From CAYWXV01 sp964462535 (GTDB taxonomy: Bacteria; Bacteroidota; Ignavibacteria; OLB7): 5,510 bases of DNA. Position 1 is the stretch's first letter. Every line of letters begins with the position of its first letter. Below the pieces are notes generated by a model that was not told where the DNA came from, did not search any database, and saw only the letters and a list, made by a program, of their open reading frames with translations. The stretch is taken from assembly GCA_964462535.1 (NCBI GenBank), contig CAYWXV010000119.1:1-5510 (forward strand), read 5' to 3'. A program made the position numbers and the translations under genes. This document shows positions 5,464-5,510 of the stretch, in pieces.

Positions 5464-5510
5464 GGGGGCAAGGATGAAGGGGCAAGGATGAAGGGGCAAG
5501 GATGAAGGAT
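5464..5510. repeat. Purine-rich 14-bp tandem repeat array (right copy, runs off the window)
   Basis: After one extra G, three perfect 14-bp units (GGGGCAAGGATGAA) occupy 5465-5478, 5479-5492 and 5493-5506. The next unit then starts as GGAT, which is already the alternative module seen in the left array. The units use the same modules as positions 1-66, GGATGAA and a G-run plus CAA, but in a 1:1 rather than 2:1 ratio and with four instead of five Gs after the first copy. Eighteen bases are identical between 14-31 and 5463-5480. The array begins directly at the stop codon of the DinB-family gene and continues beyond the window. Confidence 0.95.

Overview
The window is a compact stretch of GC-rich bacterial chromosome with six intact genes, all on the + strand. 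In order they are nuoH, nuoI, ackA, a SnoaL-like/ester-cyclase family gene, a DUF4386 membrane-protein gene and a DinB-family gene. Both ends carry short tandem repeats built from the same seven-to-eight-base modules. I see no tRNA, rRNA, CRISPR array, insertion sequence, transposase or phage gene. The organism cannot be named from this sequence. A bacterial-type complex I, AckA, DUF4386, SnoaL-like and DinB_2 proteins, together with patchy use of Shine-Dalgarno sites, would fit a GC-rich environmental lineage such as Rhodothermota/Bacteroidota or Gemmatimonadota. That is a weak guess.

Layout: positions 1-96 hold a purine-rich tandem array (three perfect 22-bp units, then a decaying tail). 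Positions 118-205 hold a second, unrelated array of eleven 8-bp units (consensus CCCAGNNG), which ends about 20 bases before the nuoH start. nuoH (228-1286) and nuoI (1386-1892) encode the membrane quinone-site subunit and the two-cluster ferredoxin-like subunit of NADH:quinone oxidoreductase. ackA (1899-3149) starts only six bases after nuoI, so the two are probably co-transcribed. The usual nuoJKLMN genes do not follow nuoI here. Next come a SnoaL-like small protein (3255-3680), about 350 bases without a convincing gene, a six-helix DUF4386 membrane protein (4033-4734), about 230 bases of intergenic sequence, and a DinB-family putative metalloenzyme (4963-5463). The stop codon of the last gene abuts a new copy of the purine-rich repeat, which runs off the window end.

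Function: the first three genes are core energy metabolism (proton-pumping NADH oxidation, and acetate/ATP interconversion by substrate-level phosphorylation). The last three are small accessory families with no assigned substrate and appear to be separate transcription units. I found no clear new multi-gene system. The observations most worth a second look are the two modular repeat arrays, with the purine-rich family bracketing the six genes in direct orientation, and the unusual nuoH-nuoI-ackA junction.
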